A stretch of DNA of 64,000 nucleotides from Actinocrinis puniceicyclus (lineage in GTDB: Bacteria > Actinomycetota > Actinomycetes > Streptomycetales > Catenulisporaceae). The stretch spans positions 37,541 through 101,540 of the forward strand of contig NZ_JAGSXH010000006.1 in assembly GCF_018283645.1 (NCBI RefSeq), written 5' to 3'. Made by a program: the position numbers and the translations under genes. Position 1 is the first letter of the stretch. Every line of letters begins with the position of its first letter. The notes below the pieces were generated by a model, which saw only the letters and a list, made by a program, of their open reading frames with translations, did no database searches and was not told the DNA's origin. This document shows positions 28,897 to 37,735 of this stretch, piece after piece.

Positions 28897-29855
28897 ACCA
28901 GTCTCAGGCCACTGCGATCATCGTCACCCACAACTCCGAGGCCCAGATCACCGGGTGCCTCACCGCACTGACCGAGGCAGGCTTAACCGTACGGGTGGTG
29001 GACAACGCATCCGCGGACGGTACGACCGCGTTGATCGAAGATCGCTTCCCCGGAGTCCGGCTCACCGTCAACCGGGCCAACGTCGGATTCGCCGCCGCGG
29101 TGAACCAAGCGCTCGCCGAGACCGACACCGACACCCTCCTGCTGGTGAACCCGGATTGCACAATGCCGGCAGCGACCGCGCGCGCCCTCATCATGATGCT
29201 TCGCGTGCATCCCCATGTCGGTGTCGTCGGCCCGCGACTCGTCGACCCTCGGGGCGCGATCGCCATCAGCGCACACCCGTTCGAAACCTGGACCACCGTG
29301 CTGGCCAGCCGGTTCGGCGGTGGGCTCCTACCCGTTTGGCTGCGCCGGCTGCTGTGCGGTCCTCGGCGCCGCCACGTCTATGACGCCTGCCATGACCCCG
29401 GGCCCCCCGTTGCCGTGGACTGGCTCTCCGGCGCGTGCCTCGCAGTACGCACCAGCCTTCTGAAGCAGATCGGCGGCCTGGACGAGGGCTACTTCATGTA
29501 CTACGAGGACGAGGAACTCTGCCTCCAGGCATGGCGGCGCGGCGCCCACGTGCTGTACGTGCCGGCCGTCGAAGCCGTCCACATCGGCGGCGCCAGCTGC
29601 TCCGACCCGTCGCGGATCTGGCCGCATCTCTATCAAAGCCAGTTGCGTTTCTTCGCCCGGCACCACCCCGAGACATACCGAATTGTACGAATGCTGGTTC
29701 TCATTCGGGCCGTGCTCGGAATCGCGCTCGCCAGAACCCGCCAGCCCACCCGGCAGGCAAAGGACAACCCCCGTATCCGGGCCTGGACACACGTGGCCCG
29801 GATCGCCAGAACGGCCGGCCCCGTCAGCACCGAAGGACGCCCATGCACATCCTGA
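28893..29855 (+). CDS. family 2 glycosyltransferase (rhamnosyltransferase-like)
   Basis: 320 residues, GT-A fold. Motifs in order are AIIVTHNSEAQITGCLTAL, VRVVDNASADGTTALIEDRF, GFAAAVNQALAETDTDTLLL, VNPDCTMP (DXD-like), VDWLSGACLAVRTSLL and GYFMYYEDEELCLQAWRRG. The last is the catalytic ED region common in rhamnosyltransferases. It acts on the cytoplasmic face during repeat-unit assembly. Overlaps the polymerase by 4 bp and the next GT by 13 bp. Confidence 0.9.
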   Translation: MNQSQATAIIVTHNSEAQITGCLTALTEAGLTVRVVDNASADGTTALIEDRFPGVRLTVNRANVGFAAAVNQALAETDTDTLLLVNPDCTMPAATARALIMMLRVHPHVGVVGPRLVDPRGAIAISAHPFETWTTVLASRFGGGLLPVWLRRLLCGPRRRHVYDACHDPGPPVAVDWLSGACLAVRTSLLKQIGGLDEGYFMYYEDEELCLQAWRRGAHVLYVPAVEAVHIGGASCSDPSRIWPHLYQSQLRFFARHHPETYRIVRMLVLIRAVLGIALARTRQPTRQAKDNPRIRAWTHVARIARTAGPVSTEGRPCTS

Positions 29856-31069
29856 TCACCGCCGTCGGCAAACGCACGGAACACTGGACAGACCTGTTCA
29901 AGGCACTGACCGATCAGGGAGACGTCACGATCACCGTGCTCGCGGCGGACGTGTCTCGACTGACCGCGGAGGCATTCGCGCAGCTGGCAGGCCGTCAGGA
30001 AAAGTTCTGCTTCCATCTCGCCCCGCACCTGCTCGGCGAGGACCGCACCGGCCATATGGCCTCGGTGATGTTCCGCCCCGGCAGCGCGCGAACCATCCGC
30101 CGGACTCACCCCGATGTCGTCCACGTCATCGGCGAGGCATCCTACCTCTCGACCCGACAGGCGATCCGGCTACGCGATCGTCACTGGCCGCGCGTGCCAG
30201 TCACCCTCTACGCGGCGCAGAACGTCGTGATGCGGTTGCCCTTTCCGTTCCCCATCCTCGAACGCCGCTCCTACAACGCGATCGCGCACGCGCTACCGAT
30301 CACCCCCTCGGCACTGCAGGTGCTGCGCAGCAAGGGCTACCGTGGTCCCGCCACGATCGTGCCGCTCGGCGTCGACACCGAACTGTTTCGTCCCAAGCCC
30401 GGCGGTGAACCCCGGCCGTTCACGGTCGGTTTCGTCGGCCGGCTCGAACCCCACAAGGGAATCGGCGACCTTCTTCGAGCCACGAAGGCGCTGGACTGCC
30501 ACCTTCTCGTGGTCGGTGAAGGCAGCCTGCGCGGCGAAATCGAGCAGGCGGCGGCACTTCGGCCGGGACGGGTGGAACTTGAGAAGTGGGCCGACCACAC
30601 GGAGCTTCCCGCCCTGCTCTCCCGCATGGACGTCCTCGCACTCCCTTCACGGGAAGTCATCCAGCGCAACCTCGTTCCGTGGATCGGCATCCCGCTTCGC
30701 GAACAGTTCGGGCGCGTCCTGGTCGAAGCGATGGCCTGCGCAATCCCGGTCGTGGGCAGCGATACCGGCGACATTCCGCACGTCATCGGCCCGGCCGGCC
30801 ACATCTTCGCGGCAGGCGACCACGTGGCACTCGCCGAACGCCTCGCCCGGATCCGGGACGATCGCGCCCATGCCTCGAAGCTGGCGCAAACCGCACGAGA
30901 GCGAGCCACAACGGAATTCAGCTGGTCGCACATCGCAGAATCCTTGTGTGGTGTCTGGCGGGAGCTGGCCCGGCCCGACGCAGCGCTGCGCACCAACCGA
31001 CCCGGATTCACCCATGAGCCCGGCTATTCGCCGGCCAACAGCGCGCCACCGAAGGAGAACGCCCGATGA
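29843..31069 (+). CDS. family 4 glycosyltransferase
   Basis: 408 residues, GT-B fold. The N-terminal domain has DVVHVIGEASYLSTRQAIRL, with IVPLGVDTELFRPKPGG at the hinge. The C-terminal donor-binding domain has FVGRLEPHKGIGDLLRATKA, DCHLLVVGEGSLRGEIEQ, LPALLSRMDVLALPS and EQFGRVLVEAMACAIPVVGSD, the EX7E motif of GT4. It is probably the third sugar transfer step of the operon. The ATG at 29843 lies within the end of the preceding GT gene and follows GAAGGA. Confidence 0.9.
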   Translation: MHILITAVGKRTEHWTDLFKALTDQGDVTITVLAADVSRLTAEAFAQLAGRQEKFCFHLAPHLLGEDRTGHMASVMFRPGSARTIRRTHPDVVHVIGEASYLSTRQAIRLRDRHWPRVPVTLYAAQNVVMRLPFPFPILERRSYNAIAHALPITPSALQVLRSKGYRGPATIVPLGVDTELFRPKPGGEPRPFTVGFVGRLEPHKGIGDLLRATKALDCHLLVVGEGSLRGEIEQAAALRPGRVELEKWADHTELPALLSRMDVLALPSREVIQRNLVPWIGIPLREQFGRVLVEAMACAIPVVGSDTGDIPHVIGPAGHIFAAGDHVALAERLARIRDDRAHASKLAQTARERATTEFSWSHIAESLCGVWRELARPDAALRTNRPGFTHEPGYSPANSAPPKENAR

Positions 31070-32445
31070 GCACCCTCGACCCAAGCCCCAACCTGCGCGC
31101 CGGCTACCGAGCCGCCGCAGTTCTTCTGGCGACGGCGTGCGCCGGAATCGGCGGAGCCCATGTCGCGACCGCGCTGACCCCCCGCACATATCAAGCACAC
31201 GCCTCCGTCTTGATCACCGGTGATGCCGGCCAGCTGATGCCGACGATCGCGCGTCTGGCCGAAACCAGGGAAGTGGCCCTGGCGACCGCGAACGAGGCGC
31301 GGGTTCCGGCAGCGCTCGCCATCGACCACATCAGCGCCGACTCTCAGCCCGGAATGCAGATCCTCACCCTTACCGCCACGGCCCACAAGCCGACCGACGC
31401 AGCGAACATCGCCAATGCAGCCACACGCGTCCTGAGCCTCGAGATGGCAAAGCAACCGCTCGGCGTGGCCGGTCGCATCGCGGCGCACACACTCGACGAA
31501 GCCGCCGTTCCCTCGGAGGCAGCGACGCCGCTGCCACTGCTCAACGACGCTATCGGCGCTCTGCTCGGACTGATGGCGGGCTTGGGCCTGATGTCGATGC
31601 GCCGCCGTTTGGACGACCGGCTGCGGTGGCCCGATCAGATCGAAGCACAGCTCGGGCTGCCGATCCTCGCCGCGATCCCCGGCATCTCCCGCCGCTCGAT
31701 CCGCTCCGGCGCACGGTCGGCCTACCGGCGCAGGCGCGTGGCCGAGGCCGCAGGTGAAGCGGCCGCGCTACTCACCGCGCTGACGCACAGCACCGACCAC
31801 CGCAGGCTCCTGGTCACGGAGGTCAGAGCTGACGACCGCTGCATGGGGGCAGCCCTGCTCGCCCTGGGGCTGGCCGAATGCCACGAACACGTGACCCTCA
31901 TCGATGCTCAGCTCAGCCGTTCGGCGATGGCGCGACAGTTTCCCGAGTCGGAGGAGTTCTCCCTGCAAAGCGTGCTCACCGGCCCGAGTCCCGTCATGCC
32001 CGAGCGGCTGGCCGCACCATCGACGCTTACTGTGATGCCGGCCGCACCCGCCGACCCTCGAACCGGCGCGGCCTTGCTGCGCGGACGCCCATTCGCCGAA
32101 CTCGTCGACAAAGCCGCGCAAACCAGCGATCTCGTGCTCGTCCATGCGCCCGCCGTCCTCCAAGGCGCGGACATCGCGGCGCCCGCGCTGCGCACCGACG
32201 CAGCCGTGCTCGTCGTTCGGGCGGGGATGACGAGGTGTGCCGAAATGCGCCGCGCCGTGCTGCTGCTTCAGAGGATCGGCACCCCGATCGAGGGTGTACT
32301 CGTCCTCGGTGCCATCGGCACCCGACGTTCGACGTTCGAAAGGCCGGGCGGCGCGACGGGCACCGCCATGACAGGCCTCAGCCGGACCGCACCGCAATCG
32401 CGCCGAAACTCCGCGCCCGACTTCACCATCCCGAGTGCCGCGTGA
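31066..32445 (+). CDS. Wzz/BY-kinase-like chain-length protein lacking the P-loop
   Basis: 459 residues. A membrane segment at ~16-37 and another at ~163-185 bracket an extracellular Wzz-like region (ASVLITGDAGQLMPTIARLA, VTRVLSLEMAKQPLG-type helices). The following cytoplasmic domain aligns by pattern with bacterial tyrosine kinases: RLLVTEVRADDRCMGAALLA stands where the Walker A should be, and VTLIDAQLSRSAMARQF where the Walker A' LIDADLRRP is expected. The GKST lysine is absent and there is no C-terminal Tyr cluster, so kinase activity is unlikely. It probably modulates chain length or export. Last gene of the operon. Confidence 0.75.
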   Translation: MSTLDPSPNLRAGYRAAAVLLATACAGIGGAHVATALTPRTYQAHASVLITGDAGQLMPTIARLAETREVALATANEARVPAALAIDHISADSQPGMQILTLTATAHKPTDAANIANAATRVLSLEMAKQPLGVAGRIAAHTLDEAAVPSEAATPLPLLNDAIGALLGLMAGLGLMSMRRRLDDRLRWPDQIEAQLGLPILAAIPGISRRSIRSGARSAYRRRRVAEAAGEAAALLTALTHSTDHRRLLVTEVRADDRCMGAALLALGLAECHEHVTLIDAQLSRSAMARQFPESEEFSLQSVLTGPSPVMPERLAAPSTLTVMPAAPADPRTGAALLRGRPFAELVDKAAQTSDLVLVHAPAVLQGADIAAPALRTDAAVLVVRAGMTRCAEMRRAVLLLQRIGTPIEGVLVLGAIGTRRSTFERPGGATGTAMTGLSRTAPQSRRNSAPDFTIPSAA

Positions 32446-32749
32446 ACGTGGAGTTCCCAGCGGCTGTCTGTCTGCTGCCGGACCATGCACCTGATGCGTT
32501 CAGTCGTGAGCGGAGTTCCTATAGGAGGGGGTCGGGTCGACCAAGATCATCCTACGTCGGGAACTGCGCATTACGAGGGGAACCTCAGTATGTGACACCG
32601 GGTCGTGATCAGGCTGCTGAGTAGTGGACTTCTGGCTTGTGGAACAAGGCAGAGCGCAAGCGGATGCATGAGGGTCCAGCACCACCTGCCCGGACACGGC
32701 CCGAACTCAACCCGGCCGACCTGCCGATTCGCGGTCACCGCCGCCGAGT
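32446..32749. other. intergenic region between convergent genes
   Basis: This 304-bp stretch separates the polysaccharide operon from the convergent GH130 cassette. Short frames here do not look like proteins. I see no clear hairpin with U-tract and no repeat. Confidence 0.5.
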
Positions 32750-34285
32750 TCATGTGCCGCCACGGCTCGCTGCGTCGCTTCGGGTGTGGCGCATCCGGTC
32801 AAGCAGAGCGGGAAGCGACACGGTGGCGAAGGCGATGGCGGTGTCGCTGGTGCCGTAGGGGATGACGAGGGTGTCCCGGTGGCGCATCGCTCCGCAGGAG
32901 TAGAGGACATTGGGAACGTAGCCGTCGCGCTCCGCGGACGCGGCCGTCATCAGCGGTTCGGGCAGGCTCGCCAGCACCCGGTCGGGCTGGTCGAGGTCCA
33001 GCAGGAGGGCGCCGATGCTGTAGGTGCGCATCGGGCCGACGCCGTGGGTCAGCACGAGCCAGCCGTCCGCGGTCTCGATCGGGGATCCGCAGTTGCCGAC
33101 CTGGGTGAGTTCCCACGCCCGGCCCGGGGCGTGCACGGTGGCGCCGACACTCCAGGTCTGGTTGTCCGGAGAGGTCGCGATGCTCGTGCTCTCCCGGTCC
33201 CAGCGCGAGAGCGCCATGTACATCCCGCCGACGCGGCGCGGAAAGAACGCCATGCCCTTGTTCAGCGCGGCCGGGCCGGTGAGCTGGGTGATCTGGAACC
33301 TGCGGAAGTCCGTGGTGTGCAGGCGCTGCGGGGTGACCGAGGCGCCGTCGAACGCGGTGTACGTCGCGTAGTACGAGTTGGTGCCGTCGTCATCGGTGAA
33401 GCGCACGAACCTGGCGTCCTCCATGCCGTGGCGCTCGGTCGGCGCGTTGGGCCACAGCACGCGTTCACTGATCGCGGTGTCGGGTGAGAACTCGAGGTCG
33501 TAGGTGGACGCGGCGATCCAGCGGATGCGCTCGATGGTGCGGTGAGTTCCCTGACGAGCGGTCAGCCGCGCGGGCAGCTGCTCCAGCGTCTGTTCGAGTT
33601 CTGCGGCGGCGAACCGGCGGGGCAGGTGCCGGTGCAGGAAGGCGGCGACCTCGTCGTCATCGCCGGTCGCGGACAGCACCGCCTCGAACTGCCGCAGGTC
33701 GTATTGCGGCGGCCGTACCCGGCCGAGGCCTGCGTACGGGGCGGGTGCGTCCAGGTCGATCCGCCCGCCCGGCCCGGCGACCCCGGTGCGCAGCTCGATG
33801 CAGGACAGGTGGCCCTCGCCGATCGCGCGGGCGCTGAGCACGAATCGAACTTGGTCGGGGCCCAGGCCGCTTTGGTCGGGATGGGCGACCATGCACGGAT
33901 TGCACAGCGCCGCGCCCTCGATCGCGTATTCGTGGGTGAAGTAGGAGCCGATCAGCAGGCGCCGCGGGCCGGAGACCGCGACGGCGCGCGGGATGCGGTG
34001 CGCGACGGTCTCGAAATGGTCCGCGAAGGTGCCGCGCAGGTCCCGATGGCGTGTGGCGAAGGACGCGAGGGTCGCGGACAGGGCCGCGCCCGCCTCGGAG
34101 TCGCCCAGGGCCAGCACGCGCGCGATGACCCGCGCGGTGCGCGACTCGTGTTCCGGCACCTCCTCACCGGGCACGAACAGCTTCGCGATCACCCGGCCCG
34201 GATCGGGGGTGAGGCGCTGAGGCGCACGGGTGACCAGTTCGTGGGCGTCGGCGGCGCCCGTCGCGTCGGCGGACTGCGGGGTCAT
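32750..34285 (-). CDS. GH130-type beta-mannoside phosphorylase family protein
   Basis: 511 residues, longer than the usual ~300-350 because of a ~180-residue N-terminal region. The five-bladed propeller part has the family landmarks ERHGMEDARFVRFTDDDG (catalytic Asp region), TDFRRFQITQLTG, NKGMAFFPRRVGGMYMALSR, GSPIETADGWLVLTHGVG, YSIGALLLDLDQPDRVLA and NVLYSCGAMRHRDTLVIPYG. GH130 enzymes phosphorolyse beta-mannosides, or hydrolyse them in one subgroup. Which linkage is used here cannot be told. It is last in a three-gene coupled cassette (ATGA overlap). Confidence 0.88.
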   Translation of the reverse strand: MTPQSADATGAADAHELVTRAPQRLTPDPGRVIAKLFVPGEEVPEHESRTARVIARVLALGDSEAGAALSATLASFATRHRDLRGTFADHFETVAHRIPRAVAVSGPRRLLIGSYFTHEYAIEGAALCNPCMVAHPDQSGLGPDQVRFVLSARAIGEGHLSCIELRTGVAGPGGRIDLDAPAPYAGLGRVRPPQYDLRQFEAVLSATGDDDEVAAFLHRHLPRRFAAAELEQTLEQLPARLTARQGTHRTIERIRWIAASTYDLEFSPDTAISERVLWPNAPTERHGMEDARFVRFTDDDGTNSYYATYTAFDGASVTPQRLHTTDFRRFQITQLTGPAALNKGMAFFPRRVGGMYMALSRWDRESTSIATSPDNQTWSVGATVHAPGRAWELTQVGNCGSPIETADGWLVLTHGVGPMRTYSIGALLLDLDQPDRVLASLPEPLMTAASAERDGYVPNVLYSCGAMRHRDTLVIPYGTSDTAIAFATVSLPALLDRMRHTRSDAASRGGT

Positions 34286-35319
34286 CGTCGCCCTGCGATC
34301 CTGATGCCCTGCTGCAGGGTGGAGATCAGCGCCAGAGTCGACTCGGCGCCCTGGTTGGCGCTGTGGCCCTGCGGGTGCAGGCCGTCGTAGCCGCCGCCGC
34401 TGCCTTGGTCGTAGAGCGCGACTCGCTGGTCGTTCTCACCGAGGAACCAGTCGACTGTGCGCTCGACGCCTGCGATCCACCGCGCGTCCTGGCTCACTTC
34501 GAACGCCCTGGCGCAGGCGTCGGCCAGAGCCGCGGCTTCGAGGGGTTGCTGGTCGAAGCCCGGCCGCGGCTGGCCCACGCGCCAGCCCTGGGACCCGGTG
34601 GGCGAGAAATGGCCGGGTGCGCTCTCGGTGGACAGCAGCCACTCGAGCAGTTCGAGGCCGTGGTAGCCGGCCTCGGCGTCGAGGAGAAGCTGCCCCGCGG
34701 CGATGAGTACCTCGGGGAAGACGGCGTTGGCGTAACCGAGCCGGTCCTCGGGCCATGGCCAGTCCGTACCCGGTTCGCGTCGCTCGATCATCTTCGCCGC
34801 GTCAGTGAGCAGGTTGATCGCGCCCTGGTGCGCGGGGTGCGCGACCAGGAACTCCGCAGCGCCCAGAGCCGCGAAGGCCATCGAACGTGGCCAGGGGGAG
34901 CGTTGCTGGACGCTGGAGCCGAAGGCGTACGCGGCGCGTTCACGCACCCACGGCAGCGGTGAGCGTGCTGCGGCGGTGCCCAGCGCCCATAGTGCCCGGC
35001 CCCACCAGTCGCCCAGTCCGGGCGCATCCTGCCAGCGCCGGTCGAACGAGAGCCTGTTGTGGAAGCGGCCGTCGGCGCTCTGGGCGTGCACCACGAAGGC
35101 CAGGTACCGCTCGGCGAGCGGATCCAAGGGCCCGGCCAGGTGCCACGGGGGCGGTTGGCGGCACAGCACGACCAGGCCGCGGGCGACATCGTCCAGACAG
35201 TAGCCGTGCTCGCGCCGTGGCGTGCCGTAGCAGGCGTGTTCGAACAGCCCGGTGTCATCGCTGAGCCGGCCCAGGTGGCTGAATGCGGCCTCCAGCAGTC
35301 CGGCGCTCGATTCGGTCAC
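34282..35319 (-). CDS. alpha/alpha-barrel carbohydrate-active protein
   Basis: 345 residues, mostly helical. Repeated helical hairpins with conserved aromatic and charged residues fit an (alpha/alpha)6 toroid: HGYCLDDVARGLVVLCR, DGRFHNRLSFDRRWQD, GDWWGRALWALGTAAARSPL, GQPRPGFDQQPLEAAALADA and HSANQGAESTLALISTLQQG. Proteins like this sit next to GH130 and GT4 genes in many bacteria. A glycoside hydrolase or mannan-processing role is likely, but activity is not established from sequence. The GTG at 35319 overlaps the GT4 stop. Confidence 0.75.
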   Translation of the reverse strand: MTESSAGLLEAAFSHLGRLSDDTGLFEHACYGTPRREHGYCLDDVARGLVVLCRQPPPWHLAGPLDPLAERYLAFVVHAQSADGRFHNRLSFDRRWQDAPGLGDWWGRALWALGTAAARSPLPWVRERAAYAFGSSVQQRSPWPRSMAFAALGAAEFLVAHPAHQGAINLLTDAAKMIERREPGTDWPWPEDRLGYANAVFPEVLIAAGQLLLDAEAGYHGLELLEWLLSTESAPGHFSPTGSQGWRVGQPRPGFDQQPLEAAALADACARAFEVSQDARWIAGVERTVDWFLGENDQRVALYDQGSGGGYDGLHPQGHSANQGAESTLALISTLQQGIRIAGRR

Positions 35320-36452
35320 GGCGCGACCGTGACCGGGGCGGCCAGTAGCGATTTCGCCAGTGCGCGATAGTCGTTGGCGACCGAGGGCCAGGTCAGGGCG
35401 GGGGCAAGCTTGGCGCAGCGCTCCTTCATCGCCTCGGCGAGACCCGGCTCGGTCAGGACCCGGCGGATCGCGTGGGCCATCGCCTGCGGGTCCTGGTGCG
35501 GCACAACGAGCCCGGCGCCGCCGCCGAGCAACTCGCGGGCGTGCGGGAACCCGGTGGCGACCACGGGGCGTTGCGCCGCGACCGCCTCGATGAGCACGCC
35601 GGAGGTGACCTGCTGGGTGGAGTCATAGGGGAGCAGCACGACGTCCGCCTGGCGCACCATGTTCATCAGCGATCCGACCGCACGGTACGTCGGGTCGAAC
35701 TCGACCAGGTCGGAGACGCCCTCGGTCCGTGCCTGACGGCGCAGCCCGTCGCGATAGGCCTCGCCCTGATCGGCAAGCACCTTCGGATGGGTCTGGCCGG
35801 CCACCAGGTACCGGGCAGCCGGGTGCAGGTCGCGTAGGTGGCTGAGCGCGGCGATAGCCCACTCGATGCCCTTGCCGGGTCCGATCAGTCCCCAGGTCAG
35901 GATCGTCGGCCTGTGCAGGCCGCTCGCCCGGCCTGGCCGGCGGTGTCCCAGTATCGGGGCGCCGTGCGGAATGACGCTGACACGTCCTTCGTCGATCAGG
36001 TAGCCGGCCTTGAGGGCGGCGGCAGCGGTCTGGGACAAGACGACGACGGCGTCCGAGGCGTCGATGACGCGTTGTAACACCAGCCGCTGATGCGGCGTCG
36101 GGGAGGCCAGCACCGTGTGCAGCACGGCGATCACCGGGACATCCACGCGATCGAGCACGGCGAGCACGTCTTCGCCGTCCAGACCCCCATAGATGCCGTA
36201 TTCGTGCTGAATGATCAGGACGTCATAGCGGTTGAGCACCTCGGCCGCGCGGCTCGCGGTGAGCGGGCGCGCAGTGATCACCGATGCGGCCTCGTCCTGC
36301 CGCATCGTCTGGTAGGCCCCGTCGACGACCTGGACGACACCGCATCGGCTGCCGGCCATCGGGTTCGACAGATGATGCAGCAGCGCCGCGCAGAACGTTG
36401 CCAGCCCACACTGAGTGGGCGGATAGGTACTGAGAAAACCGTAATTAACCAT
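35316..36452 (-). CDS. family 4 glycosyltransferase
   Basis: 378 residues, GT-B fold. The N-terminus GFLSTYPPTQCGLATFCAAL is typical of the GT4 members paired with GH130. DVLIIQHEYGIYGGLDGEDV, VSVIPHGAPIL, TILTWGLIGPGKGIEWAIAA, LLPYDSTQQVTSGVLIEAVA and QRPVVATGFPHARELLGGG follow. It is first in a coupled three-gene cassette with a toroid protein and a GH130 enzyme, which suggests synthesis and turnover of a mannose-type oligosaccharide (inference). I chose the ATG at 36452, 9 bases after GAGGT, over a GTG three codons upstream. Confidence 0.88.
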   Translation of the reverse strand: MVNYGFLSTYPPTQCGLATFCAALLHHLSNPMAGSRCGVVQVVDGAYQTMRQDEAASVITARPLTASRAAEVLNRYDVLIIQHEYGIYGGLDGEDVLAVLDRVDVPVIAVLHTVLASPTPHQRLVLQRVIDASDAVVVLSQTAAAALKAGYLIDEGRVSVIPHGAPILGHRRPGRASGLHRPTILTWGLIGPGKGIEWAIAALSHLRDLHPAARYLVAGQTHPKVLADQGEAYRDGLRRQARTEGVSDLVEFDPTYRAVGSLMNMVRQADVVLLPYDSTQQVTSGVLIEAVAAQRPVVATGFPHARELLGGGAGLVVPHQDPQAMAHAIRRVLTEPGLAEAMKERCAKLAPALTWPSVANDYRALAKSLLAAPVTVAP

Positions 36453-36992
36453 CGACGACACACCTCACAGGGCATCGAGGTCGGACGGCCGGAGGCCCGA
36501 TGGCACGAGCGGCCGGCCTCACGCGGAGCAGACCCTCCGTGAAAACCCGACCGCGTGGCCTGTCGGTGGCGCTTCAGCGCCAGGAAGGCGAACCAGAATC
36601 AACAGCCGTACACGTGACGCGAGAGATCCGCACCCCGAGGCGGGGCTCGTCGGATTCGGAACGGACGAACGAGGTCCGCTGAGAAGAAGGCGTCACCGGA
36701 ACTGTCGGCTTGGCCACAGTAGCATCTCCCCGCTGGGACGCGGCGCGTGTGCCGGCAGTCGTGGTGACAGACGCCGTTCGCGGTGCCACGCCGCGTCGCG
36801 ACCGGGGGACGGCTGCCGGGCGACCCCGCGCCACCTATACGCCGACCCGGCAGCGCGCGTCCAGCCGGGCCGGATCGGTGCCTGAGGGAGCGAGAGCGTC
36901 GGGCATGCTCCCGGCGTGATCGATCCGGGCTCTGGTTGTTGCTCTCGGTGAGCGGGCGATCGGGGCTGGAGCTGTTCAGCGGTGGCCGCCCA

Positions 36993-37235
36993 TCATCTCC
37001 TGCGAACCCGTGGCTCTTGACCCGCGCCCATTCCGAGGTCGGCCACCGGCCCGCACCCGTTCGCGCGCACGAGTTCGGCGAACGCCGCAAGCAGACCGCG
37101 CTCCACCGGATGGTCGCGCAGCGAGTCGGCGAAAAGCTCGGCGTAGCGGGCGGCCGCGCCGTCGTAGGCGGCGCGGACCGCATCGGCTGTGAAGGGCGGC
37201 GCCACGGCGGTCGCGCAGGCATCGGGACTGGTCAC
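36993..37235 (-). pseudogene. SAM methyltransferase, N-terminal fragment
   Basis: From the GTG at 37235 about 80 residues read like the start of a class I methyltransferase: ADAVRAAYDGAAARYAELFA, HPVERGLLAAFAELVRANG and GPVADLGMGAG, which is motif I with Cys-Gly changed to Met-Gly. The frame then becomes Arg-rich and stops. A whole enzyme would need another ~150 residues. It is a truncated relic. The stretch 36453-36992 shows no gene. Confidence 0.6.
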
Positions 37236-37735
37236 GACGGCGACGCTAAACCAGGGTTCCGACACCTGGCTGGGATCTCGGTGCAGGCCTGAGATACAAC
37301 CATCCGTCTTAACCGCCAACAGCAGCGTGCCAGGACGCGAACCTCGTCCCGGTCTGTTCCGCAACCGGCCACATCGCGTGCGGTCAGAACGTTTCATTCG
37401 GGCAGATGGTCCGCCCGGTGGGCGCCGTGCCGCGCCGCTGGGTCGCGGGAAGAAATATCAGCTGATTGATGTTCCATCGCGGGCTCGCGTACGACCACGA
37501 GACTCTCGACCAGGGCTGCGACCTTGGGATCGACAGACCAAGACGAAAAGTTCTTATCAAACGCCCTCTGATATACCCGGGGTGTGTCGCGCATCCCTCA
37601 TCCCACGATGCGGACCGCGCATTGACCGACCCTCGCCCGGTCGTGCAGGATCCTGATAGAACGTTGTGCGAACGAGTTCATCTACGGCGGTGAGCCCACA
37701 CCTCGCCGTCGTTTCACGAACGGGGATGATTTGCG
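37236..37735 (+). promoter_or_regulatory. upstream region of the biosynthetic cluster
   Basis: These 500 bp precede the first gene of the eleven-gene cluster and hold no convincing gene. Parts are AT-richer than the surroundings, as expected of a promoter region. I cannot place a reliable -35/-10 pair; TTGACC at 37622 and TGATAG at 37654 are too far apart. No transcription-factor gene accompanies the cluster. Confidence 0.4.

Noticed and set aside
36574..36834. 86-codon minus-strand ORF in the gap after the GT4 gene
   Set aside because: Ser/Thr/Arg/Val-rich with no recognisable feature; probably non-coding.
37394..37594. 66-codon minus-strand ORF upstream of the cluster
   Set aside because: Composition is not absurd, but there is no motif, ribosome site or partner. 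It lies in a likely promoter region.
37622..37660. Promoter for the biosynthetic cluster from TTGACC and TGATAG
   Set aside because: The spacing is about 26 bp, too long for a normal sigma-70-type promoter.
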